A stretch of 39,661 nt of DNA, taken from the NCBI GenBank assembly GCA_945861225.1, contig CAMATU010000008.1:1-39661 (forward strand). The letters run 5' to 3'. Numbering within the stretch: position 1 is the stretch's first letter; every line of letters begins with the position of its first letter. This document shows, piece after piece, positions 34,830 to 39,661 of the stretch. The translations under genes and the position numbers were made by a program. The notes under the pieces were generated by a model. It was given only the letters and a program-made list of their open reading frames with translations, searched no databases and had not been told where the DNA came from. Origin of the DNA: Klebsiella pneumoniae. Its GTDB lineage: Bacteria; Pseudomonadota; Gammaproteobacteria; Ga0077536.

Positions 34830-36434
34830 TCAGAATTGATAAACCAGACTGAACACCGTCTCGTGCCGACTATTGCCGCTGGAATGCCCCCAAAGATCAC
34901 CGAGCGCCCATGGCCCTACTTCATGCCCTTTCACGCGCCAAAACAGGTTCTGCTGGAACTTCAGCACGACGTGGCTCGATAGCAGATAATCAACTCCGAT
35001 CTGGTTATACGCTCCGGTCGAAAGCGGATCGATGGCGAAAACAAATCGCGGTTGCAGCAGGCCGGCATCGCCGTAACTGGTGGACGCGGCAAAGGTGATC
35101 ACGAATTCATCCCGATCGAGCGAATTGGGTTGCTCATTGACAAAGCGCCCCGGGAAAAACTGGCCATTGATATTTGCAAGTTGTACGGCCGAGAAGCCCC
35201 GAAAAGAGTCGCTGTAGTCGAGATATCTGCGCCAGAAAAACTGTGAGGACAAAAAGAAGGTCCGCTGATCATTAAGCGGCTTGATCCAGGTTGGACGATC
35301 TACCGCAATCATCACCACCGAGCGCCGCGCCTCCTCGAATTGGTCCTGCTCAGGATCGATGTTCAGTGGAGCACCGGCCTCTACTGAGACCGGCACACCG
35401 GTTGTAAAAACTGACTCAAGGCGAAACACTGCTTGCGTGTAGCGCTCTTCCGAGTAATTGGCGGTCAGCCCGACGAGGTGGGAGCGCGGATTCACTGTGT
35501 CAACTTGCGCATGTAACGAATCGGCATCGATTCGCAGAAGATCCGAACGAAACTTCGCGCCAGTGTCTGTCGAAAACCCATAGAAGTAGTTCAGACTGAA
35601 TTCCACCTCGCCCCAGATTGCCTTGAAGCGCATTCCGGCCTGCCCATTTTCGAGTTTGCTGGCGGGACTTCGATCGCGCACCTGCAGATCAAGATCTAAA
35701 AGCTGGTTGCCGACGATCGCGGAGTTCGCCACTTCGTTGAGACCGGTGCCGGTGAAGGCCCATGGCCGGCGCGGGTCGGTGGAGACGATATTGGACCGGA
35801 CATCCCAGGGGATCCACACGCCTTCGACGAAAGACTCATCGAACGGCCCGAACTTGCCGATGTCGTAAACGCCGCGTGCCATCCACAGCGGAATGCGGAT
35901 GTCCTCCCAGGACTCCCAACTCCAATGCCAGCTCAAATCAAGTGGATTGATGACATCTAGCGCGCGAAAATTATCGGTCTCGCCCCACACTACCTGCTGG
36001 CGGCCGAGGCGTAACGAAATCGGCGGCAGTAACAAATCGACGAACGCTTCACGTGCTTTGATTTCGAACTCGCCGGGATGATCGTCATCGTTCCTGAAGG
36101 AATCGTGAAAGGAATCCCGTATATCGTAGATTGAGTCGTACACCGCGCGACCGACAAACGTGAAAGTGGCTTCTTCCAGTCGTCCAGTCGAGAAGCGCCC
36201 GAACGCCGTGCTATCCCGTAGGAAGTAATACTTCCCTTCAATCTGTGCGGTATTGCGTTGCATGACAAATTCAGTGTCCTCGAACTTCGGTGTGCGCAGA
36301 ATATTCTGGGCACTTAGAAACCCTTCGAGTTCGATGTCGTCGTTAATGGTAACGATGCTCCATGCTGCGCTGGAGAACACTGCAGAACTCAACATCAGAA
36401 TGGCAGGCGCGGCTGCGCCGTAGCAAAATTTCAT
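34830..36434 (-). CDS. DUF1302 outer-membrane protein
   Basis: 534 residues from MKFCYGAAAPAIL, chosen for its signal peptide (AILMLSSAVFSSAAWS) and AAGGG 8 bases upstream; an in-frame ATG at 36521 would add a non-signal stretch. The rest alternates beta-type strands and loops, and the protein ends in a terminal Phe (FSLVYQF), the mark of an outer-membrane barrel. Markers of DUF1302 are LRLGRQQVVWGETDNFRALDVINPLDLSWHW near the middle and EVEFSLNYFYGFSTDTG. DUF1302 proteins occur with DUF1329 proteins in degraders of hydrocarbons, steroids and other hydrophobic compounds. Uptake or export across the outer membrane is inferred, not shown. Confidence 0.9.
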   Translation of the reverse strand: MKFCYGAAAPAILMLSSAVFSSAAWSIVTINDDIELEGFLSAQNILRTPKFEDTEFVMQRNTAQIEGKYYFLRDSTAFGRFSTGRLEEATFTFVGRAVYDSIYDIRDSFHDSFRNDDDHPGEFEIKAREAFVDLLLPPISLRLGRQQVVWGETDNFRALDVINPLDLSWHWSWESWEDIRIPLWMARGVYDIGKFGPFDESFVEGVWIPWDVRSNIVSTDPRRPWAFTGTGLNEVANSAIVGNQLLDLDLQVRDRSPASKLENGQAGMRFKAIWGEVEFSLNYFYGFSTDTGAKFRSDLLRIDADSLHAQVDTVNPRSHLVGLTANYSEERYTQAVFRLESVFTTGVPVSVEAGAPLNIDPEQDQFEEARRSVVMIAVDRPTWIKPLNDQRTFFLSSQFFWRRYLDYSDSFRGFSAVQLANINGQFFPGRFVNEQPNSLDRDEFVITFAASTSYGDAGLLQPRFVFAIDPLSTGAYNQIGVDYLLSSHVVLKFQQNLFWRVKGHEVGPWALGDLWGHSSGNSRHETVFSLVYQF

Positions 36435-36611
36435 TTTTTTTCCCTTACGGACAGGACAGTTCCAACTTGTGACGAAAATTGCGATGAGCATCCTGACTTT
36501 TGCCACAGGTTGATCTTGCATTTAATTGGTCATGACGCGTGCTGCATATCTTGCCGTTTCAATTGCGGCAGACCGGGACAGACACGTGGTTATAAGCGGA
36601 GCCGGCGTGCG

Positions 36612-37937
36612 CTAACGTCGCCCACTAATCATGTTGCGCAGTGAAAAAAACTGTTGCGCCCGCGCCGGCGAAAAAATCCGCTTTTTGACGAAGCAATGCG
36701 TAATGGTGGCGTGTGGCTTTTTCGCGTTGATGTCAGTTTCGCCGAGGTGGAGAAATACCTGGTGACCGACGTTCTTTGCAAGATCCTGTTTCAGGTACGG
36801 TGCCTGCTGTGGCATTTCGTCAGCATAGCTTTCGGAGTACTTCAGGAAATGCTGACTCATCCGTAGCAGCTGGTCGTCCTGCTGGTCGAACGCAAACATC
36901 CAGAGTGTCCAGTACGTTTCCGCATCGATAAAGACCACTCGGTGACTATAGGGATGATCTTTCGATTTGGGCTCGATAAGCACCACGTGTGCCTTGCGTA
37001 CTTCCCAGCGCGCCTTGTTCGGCACCCATAAATTCGGTCCGCCGATCTCCGGATTGTCGCGGACATTGATAGTGGCAAGCACGTCTCTGGTGCCGAGATA
37101 GGTCCAGTTGTTCTCGTGAACCTTGCCGCCGAACCCGTCCAGATCTTCGCGAATCATGTCCATGCCCATCAATTCGCTCGTGCGCTCCGAGGCGAGAGTG
37201 CGGCGTGGCTTGCGTTGTGCCGGCAAATACAGCCAGCCGGAATCTTCCCGCTCGTGATCGACATACGAGATCAACATGTCTTTGGCGCCCGCCATATCCC
37301 GCGGTGAACGGAATTCCATGATCCGCTTGCTTTTCACTTCTTCGTAACCCGGCACCAGGCAATGTTCACCATTTGCGTAGCTCGAATTCACGGAAATATA
37401 TTCAAGCTTGCGATCGAGCGTGCCGCCTTCGCTGCGCATCCATGTCACCATGGGCATGTCGTAATCCTGCTGGCCCGGCCGCCACAACATGTTCCAAATC
37501 ACTTTCACCGCCGCCTTAGGATCGTCGGGCGTGATTTCCGCGAAGGGGAATCCGCCACCGGTAAAGCCTTTCAGTACGCCGTTATCTGCGAGGTGATAGT
37601 CGGTTTTGTGATTGGTGCCCCACTTAGACGGAAGCGGATAGTGCGCGGTCGCAGCGACCTCCATATCCATATCGTCAAAGAAATAGTACTTCCAGGCTGA
37701 CTGCGGAATCAGTTGCTCCAGGACGCTGCTGCGGTCCTGTGCCGTGAGATGTTGTCCCGGCGTCACGACGTTGGCGTCGGGTGCGTGACCGGAAATCCAT
37801 TCCCGCAGCGCCTCATAGCTTTGGTCTCCTTCCGCAAGTGCGGCACCGGGGAGCCCCGCAGCCGCGACAATGGCGCCTAGGACTGCCTGGTGTAGGAGAC
37901 GGCCCACAGGCTTGCGAACATCAGCGCACTGGTTCAT
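36612..37937 (-). CDS. DUF1329 periplasmic/outer-membrane protein
   Basis: 441 residues with GGAGAGG before the ATG. A signal peptide (LLHQAVLGAIVAAAGLPGAALA) is followed by the LolA/B-like fold pattern of DUF1329: GFTGGGFPFAEITPDDPKAAVKVIWNM, REDSGWLYLPAQRKPRRTLASERTSELMGMD, YLGTRDVLAT and SHRVVFIDAETYWTLWMFAFDQQDD. It lies 177 bases upstream of the DUF1302 gene on the same strand, a standard pairing. Together they are thought to handle hydrophobic compounds or lipids at the envelope. The spacing allows one transcript with a processing or internal promoter region. Confidence 0.9.
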   Translation of the reverse strand: MNQCADVRKPVGRLLHQAVLGAIVAAAGLPGAALAEGDQSYEALREWISGHAPDANVVTPGQHLTAQDRSSVLEQLIPQSAWKYYFFDDMDMEVAATAHYPLPSKWGTNHKTDYHLADNGVLKGFTGGGFPFAEITPDDPKAAVKVIWNMLWRPGQQDYDMPMVTWMRSEGGTLDRKLEYISVNSSYANGEHCLVPGYEEVKSKRIMEFRSPRDMAGAKDMLISYVDHEREDSGWLYLPAQRKPRRTLASERTSELMGMDMIREDLDGFGGKVHENNWTYLGTRDVLATINVRDNPEIGGPNLWVPNKARWEVRKAHVVLIEPKSKDHPYSHRVVFIDAETYWTLWMFAFDQQDDQLLRMSQHFLKYSESYADEMPQQAPYLKQDLAKNVGHQVFLHLGETDINAKKPHATITHCFVKKRIFSPARAQQFFSLRNMISGRR

Positions 37938-38077
37938 TTAAATCCTCTCCTACCAAGGTTATCGATACCCCCTAGGGTAATAGACAAGGTGGTCACTGGC
38001 AATCAGCGGATTCCTGTCATCACGCCAAATCGCGTGTGTGTTCGAAATTGAAAGCAAGCCTGGCAACCCGCGATAAG

Positions 38078-38749
38078 TCAATTCATTCTCGTGCTGTGGG
38101 ATTCTTCGTCAATGAAGTTGATGATGCGGCGAATTCGTGCCGCAAGGTCATGAGCATCGTGCGGGGGCGTGAATTCGCCCAGCACGCGAAGGTCTGGTCC
38201 GATGAGCAGCATTGAAGAGGAATGATCGAACCAGTAGTTGGAGGACTCTCCGCTGGATATCTTGACGAATGTTGCGCCAAGCTGACGAGTCAGCAAATGA
38301 AGTTTTTCGGGTGGCGCAGTGGCTGCGCGAAACGTTGGGTCAAAATAGCGGACATAAGACCGTAAGACCTCCGGCGTATCGCGTTCCGAATCCACCGACA
38401 CGAACAGAATCTGAGCGTGCGTATCGAAGGCTGGGAAATCGCGGAGCGCTTCGCGTACCGCTTTGAGCGTCACCAGAGTCGTCGGACAAATGTCTGGACA
38501 GTGCGTGTATCCAAAGAAAAGCAGCGTCCATTTCCCGCGAAGGTCTGAATCGTCAAATACAGCGCCCTGGTCATCCTGCAGAGAAAATTGATCCAAATGT
38601 GGCGGGTTCGGCCACAGAAAACCTTCGATAGGCACAGCGTCTTCCCGTCGATCGTTGCTGTGCGCGAGGTAGTGGCCGGCCCAGAACGCCCCTAGCGCAA
38701 TGAGCGCCATCGGCCCATACCGCCGGATATAATTGGCTTTGGGTGTCAT
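38078..38749 (-). CDS. SCO1/SenC copper chaperone
   Basis: 223 residues. An N-terminal membrane anchor (YGPMALIALGAFWAGHYLA) is followed by a periplasmic thioredoxin-like domain. The copper site is complete: Cys84 and Cys88 in THCPDICPT, and His176 in FDHSSSMLLI. TLLFFGYTHCPDICPTTL is the family signature. SCO proteins deliver or reduce copper for the CuA centre of cytochrome c oxidase or act in redox sensing. No oxidase genes are in the window. The YeeE/YedE pair lies 91 bases upstream on the same strand; co-transcription is uncertain. Confidence 0.93.
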   Translation of the reverse strand: MTPKANYIRRYGPMALIALGAFWAGHYLAHSNDRREDAVPIEGFLWPNPPHLDQFSLQDDQGAVFDDSDLRGKWTLLFFGYTHCPDICPTTLVTLKAVREALRDFPAFDTHAQILFVSVDSERDTPEVLRSYVRYFDPTFRAATAPPEKLHLLTRQLGATFVKISSGESSNYWFDHSSSMLLIGPDLRVLGEFTPPHDAHDLAARIRRIINFIDEESHSTRMN

Positions 38750-38840
38750 GCACGCAGTATATCGGGTGCTTTTGGGTATCTACTTTATGCGGGGAGCGGC
38801 GGGCGATCCCCGCATAGTCTCGGCGAGGTCCGGCTGCACT

Positions 38841-39293
38841 CTATCTGCCAGCTATCGAGCCAGTCCCAGGGTGCGTAGATTGCGTGCGACTCGCAAGCCA
38901 ACCTTGTACATAAGCGCCCGCAAAAAGACCGGCCAGCGCGAACAGGACAGGCCAGTTGCCAGCGCCGAGGCTTGCAATAGCCGGACCCGGGCAGACCCCG
39001 GAGATCCCCCAACCGATACCGAATAGTGCGGCGCCGCCTAGGGTCTGCGTGTCGAGGGTGGCGTGATGTTGACCGAATTTAGCTTCCAATATTGGTTTGT
39101 GGAGCACGCGGGGTGCAAGCTGATAACAGACGGCAGTGACCGACGCGGCGCCACCGAGCACGAATAGCAAACCAAAATCTTCGAAACGTAGGAAACTCAG
39201 CACGACTTCCGGTTGGGTCATCGTCGACAACGCGAGTCCGAATCCAAACAATACACCCGTTAATAATACGACGAACAACGAACTGAGTTTCAT
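38841..39293 (-). CDS. YeeE/YedE-family membrane protein (DUF6691 half)
   Basis: 150 residues from MKLSSLFVVLLTGVLFGFGLALS, with GGGAGG 7 bases upstream. The ATG overlaps the stop of the next gene (TGATG), so the two are coupled. Four membrane helices are visible, with the family motif GWGISGVCPGPAIASLG near the third. The YeeE/YedE family includes thiosulfate and sulfur-compound importers; conserved Cys in such GxC(P/S)G motifs is essential there. Here the transporter is split into two half-size genes, and this is the second half. The cargo is presumably a small sulfur species. Confidence 0.88.
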   Translation of the reverse strand: MKLSSLFVVLLTGVLFGFGLALSTMTQPEVVLSFLRFEDFGLLFVLGGAASVTAVCYQLAPRVLHKPILEAKFGQHHATLDTQTLGGAALFGIGWGISGVCPGPAIASLGAGNWPVLFALAGLFAGAYVQGWLASRTQSTHPGTGSIAGR

Positions 39294-39655
39294 CACACAC
39301 CTCCCAAGCTGCGCACCAGGTGCGCGGTTACGACGGCAGTCCCCAGAAACACGAACACTGCGAGCAACGAAGGAGTCTGCAAGGCGGCAAGCCCGCAGAT
39401 CCCATGACCAGACGTACAACCATTGCTCATGCGCGCACCGAAGCCGCCGATAAAACCGCCGAATGCGAGCTGCCACCATGCAACTCCCGTGTGCAGCGAA
39501 TGACCGCCGCCCAGCGTTAGCATCCAGAGCGAGGCGCCCAACACGAGGCCGACAGCGAGAACTAGCCGCCACTGCCGCGTGCCGACAAAGCGCTCGGTTT
39601 GAAAATACGAGAGCTGCGAAAAATACGACCAGGTCGACGAGAAGAAGGTACTCAT
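39293..39655 (-). CDS. YeeE/YedE-family membrane protein, first half (may be partial)
   Basis: 120 residues are visible from an ATG at 39655, six bases before the window ends, so the true start may lie outside. Motif GGFIGGFGARMSNGCTSGHGICGLA is the family hallmark with its conserved cysteines. Membrane segments surround it (LVLAVGLVLGASLWML, LLAVFVFLGTAVVTAHLV). The N-terminus MSTFFSSTWSYFSQLSYFQTERF is short of hydrophobic residues, where other family members have a first helix. It is coupled to the downstream half by a TGATG overlap. The pair should form one sulfur-compound transporter in the inner membrane. Confidence 0.8.
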   Translation of the reverse strand: MSTFFSSTWSYFSQLSYFQTERFVGTRQWRLVLAVGLVLGASLWMLTLGGGHSLHTGVAWWQLAFGGFIGGFGARMSNGCTSGHGICGLAALQTPSLLAVFVFLGTAVVTAHLVRSLGGV

Positions 39656-39661
39656 GCCGGT

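Overview
The window looks like chromosomal DNA of a moderately GC-rich, aerobic proteobacterium, most likely a gammaproteobacterium. The evidence is a DUF1302/DUF1329 envelope pair, a monomeric NADP isocitrate dehydrogenase, class III cyclases with TPR repeats, and GTAG-type REP palindromes. No rRNA, tRNA or protein-level species marker is present, so the family cannot be fixed. Gene content points to a degrader of steroids, terpenoids or other alicyclic/aromatic compounds. The genes include a Baeyer-Villiger monooxygenase, a full-length P450, a ketosteroid-dehydrogenase-like flavoprotein, an acyl-CoA ligase, a MaoC hydratase, a thiolase-like protein and three Rieske oxygenase alpha subunits.

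Layout. (1) 1-6.4 kb: the tail of an IS5-family transposase, an acetamidase/formamidase, a DUF445 membrane protein, Dps, a truncated TonB receptor, a MATE exporter and an unrecognised protein. (2) 6.5-15.0 kb: a seven-gene minus-strand operon running Baeyer-Villiger monooxygenase, beta-hydroxyacid dehydrogenase, MaoC hydratase, FAD dehydrogenase, acyl-CoA ligase, a P450 lacking its core, and a thiolase-like protein. (3) 15.4-18.9 kb: a complete P450 on the plus strand, a broken secreted-protein gene, and a Rieske dioxygenase alpha/beta pair. (4) 19.0-21.2 kb: a regulator-led operon of Rrf2, NDH-2-like flavoprotein and cupin. (5) 21.4-24.9 kb: two divergent, mirror-image modules, each a small unrecognised protein (about 117 residues) followed by a Rieske oxygenase; the plus-strand arm continues into a cytochrome c/beta-propeller fusion and a PCu(A)C-like protein. 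(6) 27.6-33.4 kb: Rieske ferredoxin, isocitrate dehydrogenase, cyclase-TPR protein and an MBL-fold hydrolase. (7) 33.6-34.6 kb: a scar made of an acyl-CoA dehydrogenase remnant, a 5'-truncated IS3-family transposase and a broken GlcG/HbpS-like gene. (8) 34.8-39.7 kb: DUF1302 and DUF1329 proteins, an SCO1-type copper chaperone and two YeeE/YedE half-transporters.

How the parts may work together (inference): oxygenases open and hydroxylate a cyclic substrate, and the CoA ligase, flavin dehydrogenase, hydratase and thiolase-like protein then shorten the acid. The lone Rieske ferredoxin may feed the Rieske oxygenases, since no dedicated reductase is present here. DUF1302/DUF1329 would serve the envelope side of hydrophobic substrate handling.

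The window also shows strong genome erosion: five broken genes besides IS remnants. Two copies of an undescribed-looking element of about 215 bp (13-bp terminal inverted repeats, 63-bp REPIN-like core) sit 13 kb apart in inverted orientation, and the core of one copy is flipped relative to its arms. The best candidate for an undescribed system is the mirror-image pair of small protein plus Rieske oxygenase at 22.7-24.9 kb.
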